A stretch of DNA of 64,000 bases from G963663615 sp963663615 (GCA_963663615.1 OY760517.1:2170001-2234000), one strand, 5' to 3'; shown: positions 18,835-28,488, counted from the stretch's first letter. Notes: generated from the letters alone by a model not told the origin. Program-made: numbers and translations.

Positions 18835-19308
18835 ATGATTGAATTATTGAAAGATATAATTCTTGAGAAGAATAAAAACAAAAACAACATCTCGGACCAG
18901 AGTCTTAGTGAGCTAAAGAAAATTCAGGTAGCTACTTGTGCTCTTTTTCTCGAGGTAGCCAATTCTGATGAGAATTTTAGCGATGATGAAAAAGACAAAA
19001 TTCTTGAGATTATGCAGAATACATTCGGTCTTGACCAGGCAGAAGTAAAACAACTGGTCAGCCTTTCGGAAGAACATGTTCAACGTAGTATCAGTTTATA
19101 TGAATTTACTGATATTGTTAACAAAAACTTTTCGCAGGAAGAAAAGTTAAATGTTCTTAAAAATTTATGGCGGCTTGTTTTTGTTGATAATCATCTCCAT
19201 CAATATGAGGATTATTATTTACGAAAAATTAGTGGTAACCTTATGATGCCACATTCTGATTTTATCAACACCAAAATTGAAATTAAAAATGAGCTTGGTA
19301 TAAATTAA
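18835..19308 (+). CDS. TerB-family protein
   Basis: All-helical 157-residue protein resembling the TerB (tellurite-resistance-like) fold. It has the acidic helical pattern EVANSDENFSDDEKDKIL in the first half and the repeated FVDNHLHQYEDYYLRKIS in the second, the two acidic metal-binding-like half-repeats of the family. TerB-like proteins are widespread and most have no role in tellurite resistance; the function here is unknown. It follows malQ by 16 bases and is closed by a strong terminator, so it is probably co-transcribed with malQ. Confidence 0.72.
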   Translation: MIELLKDIILEKNKNKNNISDQSLSELKKIQVATCALFLEVANSDENFSDDEKDKILEIMQNTFGLDQAEVKQLVSLSEEHVQRSISLYEFTDIVNKNFSQEEKLNVLKNLWRLVFVDNHLHQYEDYYLRKISGNLMMPHSDFINTKIEIKNELGIN

Positions 19309-19310
19309 AA

Positions 19311-19337
19311 AGAGGGAGAATTAATTCTCCCTCTTTT
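19311..19337 (+). terminator. Rho-independent terminator after the TerB-like gene
   Basis: Perfect self-complementary stem AGAGGGAGAA-TTAA-TTCTCCCTCT followed by TTT, two bases after the stop codon. It closes the malQ-TerB unit. Confidence 0.85.
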
Positions 19338-19434
19338 CCTATTTTATATACTTCTGCCTACCTGATAATTACTCAATTTGTTTTTTTTTTCTTATGTTTA
19401 GCCAGTCCATTCTATGTTAAACTCGGGATAAATA

Positions 19435-20565
19435 ATGTTTGGTTATGGAAAACTGATAAACATTTTTGCTGCCATAATTATTGGTATTATCGGATTTTTG
19501 TTCACACTAAAATATTCGGTAGTCTATAACTTGGGGTATTTACCCCCATTTATTTGGCTAGCGGGATATCTGGCTGTGCTGACACTGCTAAACACTCCAA
19601 ACAAAATAACGCAAATTTTATCTAAAAAATACATTATTATTTCAACCATACTGGTTATTGGTTCCCTGGCTTACATCCTCTTCTTTCCAAGAATTGGTAA
19701 TGTTAACCGCATCCCGGCAATTGTTGACTGGATACAGCTTTATTTTAAAGGCGAGTTTCCATACAATTCCGGATTGACACCTTCGTCATTCCCGTTTCTC
19801 TTTTTCCTCTCCATGCCATTTTATTTTACAGGTACACTTGGATTATTCGAAGTTTTTGGGTTGGTTATCGTTTTAGTGATGATTTATAAAACCTCTACAA
19901 ACCAGCATGATTTAGCTGCAAAGTTTATTCTGTTTCTTATTACACCTGTTTTGTTATATAGCTTTACTGTTAGATGCGAACTTATATTTAACGTGTCATT
20001 TCTTATACTGGCAATATACTTTGCCGAAAAATACGTTAATGAACACAAGTTTAACCTGAACTTTATCCTCGTGGCTCTTTTCTTCGGACTCGGACTCTCT
20101 ATTCGTTCAACCGCGGGAATAATTTACGCAATTTACCTGCTTTATAAATTCAGGAATAACTTGCCTAAACTGATTATCTTTTCAGCAATTACAATTTCTG
20201 TACTTATTGCATTCCTTATTCCATTTATTTTATGGGATGTACAAGCGTTTATTAACAACGGACCATTTGCAATACAATCCCAGCTTTCAAATATCCCGAC
20301 TTATGTTAGTGTAATATTCTTGTTAATTGCTGTTGTTGCCGGCTGGATGGTTGCTGATCTTCAGGAAGTATTCTTTATGTCAGGATTACTCCTCTTTTTA
20401 ATGGTGATATTATCCTATGTTTTCAAGGTTTATGAGTTTGGCTTCTATACTGCATTTTTTGAAGATAAAATTGACCTTAGCTACCTTGAGTTTGTTTTAC
20501 CTCTAATGATTGTATCAATAAAGGATTATTGTGTTGATCGGTTTCTCGGCAAAGTGTATAAATAG
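19435..20565 (+). CDS. Polytopic membrane protein, possible GT-C-type glycosyltransferase
   Basis: A 376-residue protein with about ten hydrophobic helices and short loops. The extramembrane loop after the third helix reads FKGEFPYNSGLTPSSFPFLF, similar in character to the first large loop of GT-C/DUF2029-type mannosyltransferases (a pattern of pY then P-x-x-F). I see no clear acidic catalytic motif, so the glycosyltransferase idea is weak. It has its own upstream gap of 126 bases after a terminator and ends before a convergent terminator, so it is probably monocistronic. Confidence 0.6.
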   Translation: MFGYGKLINIFAAIIIGIIGFLFTLKYSVVYNLGYLPPFIWLAGYLAVLTLLNTPNKITQILSKKYIIISTILVIGSLAYILFFPRIGNVNRIPAIVDWIQLYFKGEFPYNSGLTPSSFPFLFFLSMPFYFTGTLGLFEVFGLVIVLVMIYKTSTNQHDLAAKFILFLITPVLLYSFTVRCELIFNVSFLILAIYFAEKYVNEHKFNLNFILVALFFGLGLSIRSTAGIIYAIYLLYKFRNNLPKLIIFSAITISVLIAFLIPFILWDVQAFINNGPFAIQSQLSNIPTYVSVIFLLIAVVAGWMVADLQEVFFMSGLLLFLMVILSYVFKVYEFGFYTAFFEDKIDLSYLEFVLPLMIVSIKDYCVDRFLGKVYK

Positions 20566-20580
20566 TTTTTCGCTTATACA

Positions 20581-20613
20581 AAATCTCCGATGTTTCGAAA
20601 ACATCGGAGATTT
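20581..20613. terminator. Bidirectional terminator between convergent genes
   Basis: Perfect 15-base-pair stem AAATCTCCGATGTTT, loop CGA, and the complementary arm ending in TTT. The A-rich start and T-rich end let it work on both strands. It lies between the plus-strand membrane gene (stop 20565) and the minus-strand cmoB (stop 20658). Confidence 0.85.
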
Positions 20614-20657
20614 AATGTCCAATTCATTTTTAATTTTATAATAATGTAATCTCAAAA

Positions 20658-21638
20658 TTATCTGGTTGCAATAACAATAGCACGTACCGGAGCAGGATAC
20701 CCTTCAATAGTTTTATTTTCATCATTCGAGTCTAAAAAATCGGTAAGCGATCTAAACTGTATCCAGTCAGTAACACGCTGTTCATAAGCAGTAGTTTTTG
20801 TAACGTCCACACATCTTATATTCTTGAATCCACACCGTTTCATCCATTGTTCCAAAGTTGGTACAGATGGAATAAACCACACATTCGCCATTCGTGCATA
20901 GCGATCTTCCGGTACAAGCGAATAACCCTCCTCACCTTCCACAACAAGAGTTTCGAGGATTAACTCACCTCCCTGTTGCAGCAAAGTTTTAAGTTGCATT
21001 AAATGGTCAATTGGTGAACGGCGATGATAAAGCACACCCATTGAAAATACAGTATCAAAAGCCTGCATGTTTTCCGGTAATTCTTCAATTCCAAACGGAA
21101 GAAGGTTTACGTTTTCCAGCGGTAGGTAATTTCTTATTAACATGAACTGTATAACGCTTCGCAAATATGGATCTATGCCAATTACATTTTTTGCACCCAA
21201 ACCTGCCATACGCCACAAATGGTAACCATTGCCGGTACCAACATCAAGAATTGTTTTATTTTTAAGAAGGGAGATATGTTTTACCAACCTGTCCCACTTC
21301 AAATCTGAACGCCACTCACTATCAATATGTAAACCGGCTAAATTATACGGACCTTTTCTCCATGGAACCATTTTCATAAAAAGATTGCGTAACAATTCTC
21401 TTTCCTCTTCCGAGGCATCACTTTCCTTCCCTATTCTAATGGCAGTTCTATCCAAATCATAATCGGAAATATTTAATTTGGGTAATTGATCAAACATTTC
21501 ACTCCATTCGGCAAAATCGCCATTCCGAGACGGATCAAATTTCTCTTGCACTATTTCAGGAAGTGTTTCTGCCCATTTTTTAAGATTAGCATTAGTTGAA
21601 AGCTCTATAAGAGGTGTTAGGTCATAAGGTTTTAGCAT
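20658..21638 (-). CDS. cmoB: tRNA U34 carboxymethyltransferase
   Basis: Transfers the carboxymethyl group of carboxy-SAM to 5-hydroxyuridine at wobble position 34, giving cmo5U in tRNAs that read four-codon boxes. The CmoB-specific N-terminal half is present (WRKGPYNLAGLHIDSEWRSD, near residues 92-111). The SAM-binding ILDVGTGNGYHLWRM (near 128-142) and FSMGVLYHRRSPIDHL follow, with the C-terminal FIPSVPTLEQWMKRCGF. The 326 residues match the E. coli protein length. It lies 12 bases after cmoA. Confidence 0.93.
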   Translation of the reverse strand: MLKPYDLTPLIELSTNANLKKWAETLPEIVQEKFDPSRNGDFAEWSEMFDQLPKLNISDYDLDRTAIRIGKESDASEEERELLRNLFMKMVPWRKGPYNLAGLHIDSEWRSDLKWDRLVKHISLLKNKTILDVGTGNGYHLWRMAGLGAKNVIGIDPYLRSVIQFMLIRNYLPLENVNLLPFGIEELPENMQAFDTVFSMGVLYHRRSPIDHLMQLKTLLQQGGELILETLVVEGEEGYSLVPEDRYARMANVWFIPSVPTLEQWMKRCGFKNIRCVDVTKTTAYEQRVTDWIQFRSLTDFLDSNDENKTIEGYPAPVRAIVIATR

Positions 21639-21650
21639 TCTTTAGTAATC

Positions 21651-22382
21651 CTATTTAATAGCAAGTAACGAGCTAAAATTAAAACATTGGAACCACTTGT
21701 AAACTTCCTTATATCCGGCTTCCATCAGTCGGTATTTGTGTACATCAAAAGTTTCCGGTATAAGTACATTTTCAAGTGCAGTACGCTTCTGACTAATTTC
21801 AAGATTAGAATATCCATGGTAACGTTTAAAGTCATGATGCCAGTTAAATAGATGTTCATCTTCCGGCTCATTTTCAAACTTCAGCTTTTCCGATAGGATA
21901 ATTATACCACCATCAACTGTGTTTTGTGCTATCTTTTTCAATAGATCAAGTCGCTTATCAGGACGAATAAACTGCAAGGTAAAATTCATAACAACCACAG
22001 ATGCAGGTTTAAATTCAATTTCCTTAATATCACCACAAACCGGAATAATATTATTCCCCGTTCTAAACTCGGAAAGTTTGCTTTCAAGGTTGGTAATCAT
22101 AGCTTCTGAATTATCAACAGCATAAATATCTGCATTACGGCACTTCAAACCTTCATTAATAGCAAAAGTGGATGCACCAAGCGAACAACCCAAATCATAA
22201 CAGGCAGTACCCTCAATGTAATGCTTTTCGGTAAGCATACTTATCATGGAAATAATCATTTCGTATCCGGGGACCGAACGCTTAATCATATCAGGGAAAA
22301 CGTTACTAACCTTTTCATCAAACTCAAAAGCCTTTACCTGCTTTTGACGTTTACCATATATTTCATCAGGATTATCAGTCAT
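21651..22382 (-). CDS. cmoA: Carboxy-S-adenosyl-L-methionine synthase
   Basis: Makes carboxy-SAM from SAM and prephenate, the donor used by CmoB. Signatures are FEFDEKVSNVFPDMIKRSVP, the SAM-binding CYDLGCSLGASTFAI, VVVMNFTLQFIRP and the C-terminal KWFQCFNFSSLLAIK. I choose ATG at 22382 (243 residues, close to the E. coli length); the frame is open nine codons upstream to a TTG. It forms a two-gene unit with cmoB. The pathway also needs a U34 hydroxylation enzyme (TrhP or TrhO), which is not in this window. Confidence 0.93.
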   Translation of the reverse strand: MTDNPDEIYGKRQKQVKAFEFDEKVSNVFPDMIKRSVPGYEMIISMISMLTEKHYIEGTACYDLGCSLGASTFAINEGLKCRNADIYAVDNSEAMITNLESKLSEFRTGNNIIPVCGDIKEIEFKPASVVVMNFTLQFIRPDKRLDLLKKIAQNTVDGGIIILSEKLKFENEPEDEHLFNWHHDFKRYHGYSNLEISQKRTALENVLIPETFDVHKYRLMEAGYKEVYKWFQCFNFSSLLAIK

Positions 22383-22507
22383 AATATCTTCAATTATTGT
22401 AATGTGCAAAAATAAGAAGAATGGTTGGGAAAGGAAAGAATCTCAAGCATAATTATTAGGATGCTGCTTTTGAAGTAGAATTTTAGGTAAAAAAATTTAT
22501 GGGCACA

Positions 22508-22540
22508 AAACCTCGCAAGTTTTTGAAACTTGCGAGGTTT
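22508..22540 (-). terminator. Terminator of pta
   Basis: Perfect 15-base-pair stem AAACCTCGCAAGTTT with a three-base loop, 21 bases after the pta stop on the minus strand. The descending arm ends in TTT then TGTG, so the T-run is short, but the stem is strong. Confidence 0.75.
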
Positions 22541-22561
22541 ATTTTTTATAACAAACTAAAT

Positions 22562-23545
22562 TTATTTTGCCATTAAAGCAGATATTGCCGAAGTATTTAC
22601 AATATCATCTACCGAACAACCACGGCTAAGATCGAATAATGGTTTTTTAAGTCCCTGTACAACCGGACCAACTGCTTCGGCACCACCAAGACGCTGTGCA
22701 ATTTTATAACCAATATTTCCAGCTTGAAGATCAGGGAAAACAAGAACATTAGCTTTACCGGCAACTTCACTGCCCGGAGCTTTTTTCTGACCAATTTTTT
22801 CAACGATAGCTGCATCAAACTGCATTTCACCATCAATAGCAAGATCAGGGCGTTTTTCCTGAGCCAGCTTGGTAGCTTCAATTACCTTGTCAGCAAGTTC
22901 ATGTTTAGCACTACCTTTAGTTGAAAATGATAACATTGCAACTCTTGGAGTTTCACCAGTAAGAGTCTGGAAGTTATCAGCAGTAATTGTAGCAATATCA
23001 GATAACTGGTTAGCATCAGGATTAGGAACTACCGCACAATCACCAAATGCATAAATATCATCAGGAAAAATCATAATAAAGAATGAAGAAACAATTGAGT
23101 TACCTTCAGCCATTCCCACGCACTGGAAAGCAGCTTTAAGCACATCACCTGTTGAAGCAACCGAACCAGCAACGAAACCGTCAGCCATTCCTTCGCGGCA
23201 CATCATTGCACCAAAGAAAAGGTCGTGTTTCATAGTTTCATGAGCTTTTTCAATAGTAACACCTTTATGTTTTCTTAGGTTAAAAAAGATATTTGCGTAA
23301 TCGCTAAGTAATTCTGATTTTTCATGATCAATAATCCTTACACCTGTTAAGTCAACACCATAGCCTTCTGCATCTTTCCTTACTTTCTCTTCGTTACCAA
23401 GTGTAATTACTTTTGCAATACCTTCTTTTGTTAAAATTTCAGCAGCTCTTAAAACTCTTTCGTCATGCGATTCGGGAAGTACAATGGTTTTCTTTTTTGC
23501 ACCTGCTTTTTCCCTGATTTGTTTCAATAGTTCTATATCAGCCAT
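22562..23545 (-). CDS. pta: Phosphate acetyltransferase
   Basis: Interconverts acetyl-CoA and acetyl phosphate. The 327 residues correspond to the compact Pta domain without the N-terminal DRTGG region found in enterobacterial Pta. Visible signatures are the N-terminal KTIVLPESHDERVLRAAEIL, ATSTGDVLKAAFQ-like text seen as VASTGDVLKAAFQCVG, IATITADNFQTLTGETPRVAMLSFSTKGS (read in parts) and GPVVQGLKKPLFDLSRGCSVDDIV. No ackA is adjacent. A phosphobutyryltransferase is possible but the C-terminal motif favours Pta. Confidence 0.93.
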   Translation of the reverse strand: MADIELLKQIREKAGAKKKTIVLPESHDERVLRAAEILTKEGIAKVITLGNEEKVRKDAEGYGVDLTGVRIIDHEKSELLSDYANIFFNLRKHKGVTIEKAHETMKHDLFFGAMMCREGMADGFVAGSVASTGDVLKAAFQCVGMAEGNSIVSSFFIMIFPDDIYAFGDCAVVPNPDANQLSDIATITADNFQTLTGETPRVAMLSFSTKGSAKHELADKVIEATKLAQEKRPDLAIDGEMQFDAAIVEKIGQKKAPGSEVAGKANVLVFPDLQAGNIGYKIAQRLGGAEAVGPVVQGLKKPLFDLSRGCSVDDIVNTSAISALMAK

Positions 23546-23649
23546 TTTAATAACCTGTAATTTTAATTAAACAAAAAATACAATCTGTAAATATACAAAA
23601 ATCTCCAGACTTCATTATCGTTTTTTATACGCATAATGTTTATTTATTG

Positions 23650-25413
23650 TTAAGAGTTATTCAGATAACATCCTTCCGAATCTGTATTATCGTTATATGG
23701 AATAACTGTTAACGTATCATCAAATGTATCTGTAGATTCATCTTCATGTTTTACCACTGGGGCAACTCCCGCACCAATTAGGGATAGAATAGCCTGGTCA
23801 GCACTCCAGAATATTGAATCTTCTCCAATTAATTCAGTAAAACCACTGCGACGAAGAACTTTTTCGGCACGCCTCTGTAATCCGGAAATCAGTATTTCAC
23901 CACCACCTTCTCTTTGTCTGTGCAAAAGCTCCTGTAACACCTCTATTCCTGTTGCATCAATCAAAGGAACACCACGAACGGAAAGCACCAATATGTTCCC
24001 TGCTTTATCATTGGCTTCAACCTCTTCAACAAGTCTTCTTGCCGCAGCAAAAAAAAGCGGTCCTGTAAGATAATAGACCGATATTTGCTGTTCTGGTGAA
24101 ACTACCTTATGTCCCATTGATTTGAGGTGATCAACTGCTACCGGTTTTCTTGATATTTCAAGAGTACTTATCTGGGACATAAATATTATTGTGCTTATTC
24201 CAAACCCTATTAAAATAGCCTGAGTTAAATCCAGCAAGACTGTTGCAGCAAATGTTATAAGAAATGCCACAATTGCGTGTTTTAGCCTTGAACTAAAGAA
24301 AAACCTTATCGATTTCCATTCATTCATACGCCACGAGGTAACAATTAAAACTCCAGCCAATGCAGCCATCGGAACCCTACCAATAAACGGTGCGAGGAGC
24401 AACGCAATTAGCATTAAAAATATACCGTGTAGAATTGAAACTACTCTTGTAACACCCCCGCTCTTTATATTAACACCAGTTCGGGCAATTGCAGCAGTCG
24501 CAGGCACTCCACCAAAAAACGGAATTATTATATTACCTATCCCCTGTGCAACAAGCTCAACGCTATTGAATAATCTTACGCCTGTCATATTTCCAGCCAC
24601 AGCACCACATAAAAGACTCTCAATAGCTCCAAGGGCTGCAATCGACATAGCAGGTACAATTAAATGAGTTATATCCTTCCACGGGATGTTAAACAACTCA
24701 AGCCTGTCATCCAGCAAGATACTTCTCGGAATATTTCCGATTGTTGGAATATTCAGATCAGCTAAAACTACTATAAGGGTTGTAATGAGAATAGCTATTA
24801 ATGAACCCGGAATTTTTTTGAATTTTTTAAATGTGGGCCATATAAACATAATTACTATTACAGCAATTGTTAGAATAATTGAATAAATATTATAGTTAAT
24901 ATCGTGTGTAAAATAATACTCAAGTTTATCCACAATTGTTTCACTTGCAGGTGATTTAATTCCAAGAGCATTATCAATTTGCCCGAAAGCTATAATTACA
25001 GCAATACCACTTGTAAACCCCGAAATAACCGGAGATGGAATTAGAGCAACTATTTTGCCGAGTTTGAATATACCTGCAATAACAAGCATAATACCAGCCA
25101 TTACACCAGCCACCCATACGCCTGGTAAACCATACTTTGCAGCTAGTACTATAAGCACTGCCGACATTGCACCGGTTGGTCCTGATACCTGATATGGTGC
25201 TCCACTTAATACTCCAATTAGTACACCTGCCAGCACAGCAGTAACAAGTCCAGCCGCAGCACTCGCTCCCGAAGCCACACCAAAAGCCAATGCCAACGGT
25301 AAAGCAACGGCAGTAACGGTTAACGAAGCAAGTAAATCTTTTTGAAATATGGAAAGGTTATACTTTCCAAAATCTCTTTTTAATAACAAGAGCCAATCTT
25401 TTAAGATATTCAT
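23650..25413 (-). CDS. SulP-family anion transporter with STAS domain
   Basis: Secondary transporter or channel for anions such as sulfate, bicarbonate or dicarboxylates. Residues ~25-430 form the 14-segment membrane domain with VASGASAAAGLVTAVLAG, PYQVSGPTGAMSAVLIVLA and AIARTGVNIKSGG typical of SulP. A STAS domain occupies about 445-550 (LVLSVRGVPLIDATGIEVL). The 587 residues are the usual size. Location next to sulfur amino-acid genes is consistent with sulfate, but bicarbonate transport is equally possible. An AGGT ribosome site precedes ATG 25413, and a perfect inverted repeat lies just upstream. Confidence 0.9.
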   Translation of the reverse strand: MNILKDWLLLLKRDFGKYNLSIFQKDLLASLTVTAVALPLALAFGVASGASAAAGLVTAVLAGVLIGVLSGAPYQVSGPTGAMSAVLIVLAAKYGLPGVWVAGVMAGIMLVIAGIFKLGKIVALIPSPVISGFTSGIAVIIAFGQIDNALGIKSPASETIVDKLEYYFTHDINYNIYSIILTIAVIVIMFIWPTFKKFKKIPGSLIAILITTLIVVLADLNIPTIGNIPRSILLDDRLELFNIPWKDITHLIVPAMSIAALGAIESLLCGAVAGNMTGVRLFNSVELVAQGIGNIIIPFFGGVPATAAIARTGVNIKSGGVTRVVSILHGIFLMLIALLLAPFIGRVPMAALAGVLIVTSWRMNEWKSIRFFFSSRLKHAIVAFLITFAATVLLDLTQAILIGFGISTIIFMSQISTLEISRKPVAVDHLKSMGHKVVSPEQQISVYYLTGPLFFAAARRLVEEVEANDKAGNILVLSVRGVPLIDATGIEVLQELLHRQREGGGEILISGLQRRAEKVLRRSGFTELIGEDSIFWSADQAILSLIGAGVAPVVKHEDESTDTFDDTLTVIPYNDNTDSEGCYLNNS

Positions 25414-25435
25414 ACCTCTATATCCATTTTTATAA

Positions 25436-25455
25436 TAACAATAATCTTATTGTTA
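25436..25455. promoter_or_regulatory. Perfect inverted repeat, possible operator of the SulP gene
   Basis: TAACAATAA-TC-TTATTGTTA, nine-base arms with a two-base spacer, 23 bases before the SulP start codon. The geometry suits a dimeric repressor site. The regulator is unknown. Confidence 0.4.
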
Positions 25456-25816
25456 CTCACATTACTCTCCCCTATTACACGAGGAAAAATATTACTCATT
25501 TCTTTCATAATTAAGAACCCGCAAAGTTATCATTGCAGAAGCATGACAACAAATATATTTTATACTTTTTACCAATGTAAAATTTTTGAAAGCTGTAATA
25601 AACACAGTTCGGCGTAATAGTCAAGGGGCAGAAAGGAAATTTATTATATTATAATTTGTAAACGTTACTATTTATTCCAGATATGAGATAGCAAATTTAT
25701 ATAATGCCTGTGAAATATCTCGAAGGGATTTGCCTTGTGTAGTAATCATGACAAGGTGATTATTGTACCCCGTTATGGGTCAATCCTAAAAATTATACTG
25801 TTTATATATATATTCA

Positions 25817-25835
25817 GGCGGCATAAAGTGCCGCC
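25817..25835 (-). terminator. Possible terminator after the 25859 gene
   Basis: Stem GGCGGCA-TAAAG-TGCCGCC, 24 bases after the stop codon on the minus strand. The following minus-strand sequence TGAATATATATA lacks a real T-run, so termination is uncertain. Confidence 0.45.
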
Positions 25836-25858
25836 CTACAATCAAAAATCAAAAATCG

Positions 25859-27175
25859 TTAAATTTGTTCTAATGCTGTTTCCAGGTCTTTTAGTATATC
25901 GTCAACATTTTCAAGACCAACTGCTATACGTACACCGCCAGCATCAATCTTGCGTTCTTCCAGTTTGTCCGGAGGAACTACCGAATGTGTCATGGAGGCT
26001 GGATGTTCAATAAGTGTTCTGGTATTACCAAGTGATACAGCCAATGTAAGGGTATAAGCATTTTCAGCTACATAGTTCATCATCCTTGCACCCTTGTTAC
26101 GAGTATCATCAATGTTATCACCTTTAAGGGTAAAGTATATCATACCACCCGGTGCAAATTCATTATTAAAATCGTACATCTGTTTGCGAGCTAATTCATA
26201 ATATTTGAATGAAGCCAAACCGGGATAATTAACAAACTCAACCTTTGGAGACTCTTCAAGATAACGAGCTATTCTCATAGCCGAGTTGATGATATGCTTC
26301 TGGCGTATATGCAATGATGGCAATCCGTAAGTAAGAATACTCCATGCTGAACGAGTATTAAGAACAGCACCAAAATCTTTTCTGTAAAGAAGTATTTTGT
26401 CACGAAATTCTTTTCTGCCAATAACTGCTCCACCCATTTCGGTACCAAAACCACTCATACCTTTGGTAAGTGAGTGAACTGTAAAATCAGCACCAAGCTC
26501 AATTGGTCTCTGGCAAAATGATGTAGAGAAGGTATTATCGACAACAACCTGAATCTGATATTCTTTCGATCTTGTTTTATTAAGATCCTTTACAATATTG
26601 GCAATTGTCTCAATATCGATAATATCCATATTAGGATTAGCAGGAGTTTCAAAATATACAGCTTTGGTTTTGTCGGTTACAACATCAAAAATTTTGTTTG
26701 GATCTGTAAGGTCAACAGGACTAACACCAATATTATACTTTGGGTACCAGTTGTTAAATAACGAAATAGTACAACCATACATGGTAGTATGTGTAATAAT
26801 ATCATCACCTGCACCGGCTAAAACACCAAGTACCGCCGAAATAGCACCCATACCGCTGGAAAAAGTTACTGCCATTTCCCCGCGTTCAATATGAGCCAGA
26901 TTTTCTTCCAGCATATCTTTATTTGGTTCACCAAGACGGTCGTAAATAAAGATGGGAGTACCATCATCTTTTTCAAGATTCGCAAACTGCTGAAAACCCA
27001 TTGCTCCCCTTTCCACACTATCAAGCCTGAAAGTAGTTGAAGAAGAAATAGGTGCAGTAACATGATGAGAGTAGTCCCATCTCTGAGAAACGTTTTTACC
27101 GTATATAAGGTGTGTTTCCATTGAATACTTGGTATCATCCACCTTGTTAAACTTATCGTTTTTTTTATCAGACAT
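25859..27175 (-). CDS. PLP-dependent gamma-family enzyme (methionine gamma-lyase-like)
   Basis: Cys/Met-metabolism PLP enzyme of the MetB/MGL/CGL family (438 residues from ATG 27175, which follows GGGGAA; the frame also opens at a TTG upstream). The active-site lysine is in FTVHSLTKGMSGFG near residue 235. Other features are TTFRLDSVERGAMGFQ, VTFSSGMGAISAVLG and HPASMTHSVVPP. It is longer than the ~380-400 usual because of an N-terminal extension and loop insertions. It could be methionine gamma-lyase, O-acetylhomoserine sulfhydrylase or a related lyase; sequence by eye does not decide. It follows the CGL/CBS pair. Confidence 0.85.
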   Translation of the reverse strand: MSDKKNDKFNKVDDTKYSMETHLIYGKNVSQRWDYSHHVTAPISSSTTFRLDSVERGAMGFQQFANLEKDDGTPIFIYDRLGEPNKDMLEENLAHIERGEMAVTFSSGMGAISAVLGVLAGAGDDIITHTTMYGCTISLFNNWYPKYNIGVSPVDLTDPNKIFDVVTDKTKAVYFETPANPNMDIIDIETIANIVKDLNKTRSKEYQIQVVVDNTFSTSFCQRPIELGADFTVHSLTKGMSGFGTEMGGAVIGRKEFRDKILLYRKDFGAVLNTRSAWSILTYGLPSLHIRQKHIINSAMRIARYLEESPKVEFVNYPGLASFKYYELARKQMYDFNNEFAPGGMIYFTLKGDNIDDTRNKGARMMNYVAENAYTLTLAVSLGNTRTLIEHPASMTHSVVPPDKLEERKIDAGGVRIAVGLENVDDILKDLETALEQI

Positions 27176-27341
27176 TATGTTCCCCAAAAATGATTAAAGA
27201 ATTTTATATTAAGATATTATTATCGACTGCATTAAGAATAGAATTACAGGTTACTGATTCCACCAATTTAGCATTTACTAACATATAATAAGTCAAAATT
27301 AATATTATCAGGAACCTGTTCAATTAATATTTAAAATACCA

Positions 27342-28475
27342 CTATTTTAGCGAATTCTCAATATCTTCTATTAAATCTTCAATATCTTCCACACCAACCG
27401 AAAGTCTGATAAGACTATCTGTTAATCCCATCGCCAATCTGTCTGCCTTTGGAACAGCAGCATGGGTCATAGAAGCAGGATGACATACAAGGCTTTCAAC
27501 TCCCCCCAAACTTTCAGCAAGCGTAAATACTTTTACCTTTTTGGCAAACTCCCTGGCTTTTTCTTCAGTACCAAAATCGACAGATACCATGCCACCAAAA
27601 CCTCTCATCTGTGTTTTTGCAAGCTCATGGTGAGGATGATCTTTAAGTCCCGGATATATAACCTTCTCTACTTTATCCGATTTACTTAAATATTCTGCAA
27701 TCGCCATAGCATTTGAAGCATGACGCTCCATTCTTAAATGAAGAGTTTTTGTTGCACGCAACGTTAACCAGCAATCAAAAGGTGAAGGCACTGCACCAGC
27801 AGCATTTTGCAAATATCTTAGTCGGTCATGAATTTTATCATCATTAGTCAGTACTATTCCGCCAATTACATCGCTATGACCATTGATATATTTTGTAGTG
27901 CTGTGTACAACAACATCGGCACCAAGTGTTAGCGGATTTTGAAAGTACGGACTCATAAAAGTATTATCAACAATTGAGATAAAACCTCTCGCTTTGCAGA
28001 AATCAGAAACCGCTTTAATATCCGTAAGTGCTAACATGGGATTGGTGGGAGTTTCGATATATACCATCTTTGTATTTGATTTTACAGCAGCTTCAATATT
28101 TTCCAGGTTACTAGCATCTACCCAGCTAAAATCAATACCATGATCTCTCACAATCATTTCAAATAGCCTGTAAGTACCACCATACACGTTATCAGAAACA
28201 ATAACATGATCACCCTGTTTTACCAGTCCTGTAAGTGCCTGAATAGCAGCGAGTCCTGAAGCAAAGGCAATACCATATTTACCCTTCTCAAGAGCAGCGA
28301 TATTCTGCTCCAGTGCACTTCTTGTAAGGTTATGCGTTCTACCATACTCAAATCCTTTATGCACTCCAATCTCCTCCTGCTGATAGGTAGAGGTCATATA
28401 TATTGGTGTCATTACGGCACCGGTAGTAAGATCAGGTTTCTGACCTGCATGTACTGCATCAGTTGCGAATCCCAT
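27342..28475 (-). CDS. Cystathionine gamma-synthase/gamma-lyase
   Basis: PLP enzyme of the MetB/CGL family (377 residues, normal length). The PLP lysine is in VVHSTTKYINGHSDVIGG near residue 195. FEYGRTHNLTRSALEQNIAAL, IASGLAAIQAL-type and VESLVCHPASMTHAAVP complete the family pattern. It begins 13 bases after the cystathionine beta-synthase gene with GGAG in front of its ATG. This pairing favours gamma-lyase activity in reverse transsulfuration (cystathionine to cysteine), but gamma-synthase activity cannot be excluded. Confidence 0.9.
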   Translation of the reverse strand: MGFATDAVHAGQKPDLTTGAVMTPIYMTSTYQQEEIGVHKGFEYGRTHNLTRSALEQNIAALEKGKYGIAFASGLAAIQALTGLVKQGDHVIVSDNVYGGTYRLFEMIVRDHGIDFSWVDASNLENIEAAVKSNTKMVYIETPTNPMLALTDIKAVSDFCKARGFISIVDNTFMSPYFQNPLTLGADVVVHSTTKYINGHSDVIGGIVLTNDDKIHDRLRYLQNAAGAVPSPFDCWLTLRATKTLHLRMERHASNAMAIAEYLSKSDKVEKVIYPGLKDHPHHELAKTQMRGFGGMVSVDFGTEEKAREFAKKVKVFTLAESLGGVESLVCHPASMTHAAVPKADRLAMGLTDSLIRLSVGVEDIEDLIEDIENSLK

Positions 28476-28488
28476 AAAATCTCCAAAA

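Larger units (their letters stand above)
25414..25858. other. Intergenic region upstream of the SulP gene
   Basis: A 445-base gap without a credible gene. It contains the inverted repeat at 25436-25455, a hairpin at 25817-25835, an imperfect set of repeats CCTTGT...ACAAGG near 25732-25755, and a TTACTATTTATT element near 25665 that resembles motifs in two other intergenic gaps. No RNA family is recognisable. Confidence 0.5.

Noticed and set aside
25735..26013. 92-residue plus-strand frame at the PLP enzyme 3' end
   Set aside because: Antisense to a clear gene for half of its length and with no start-site signal.
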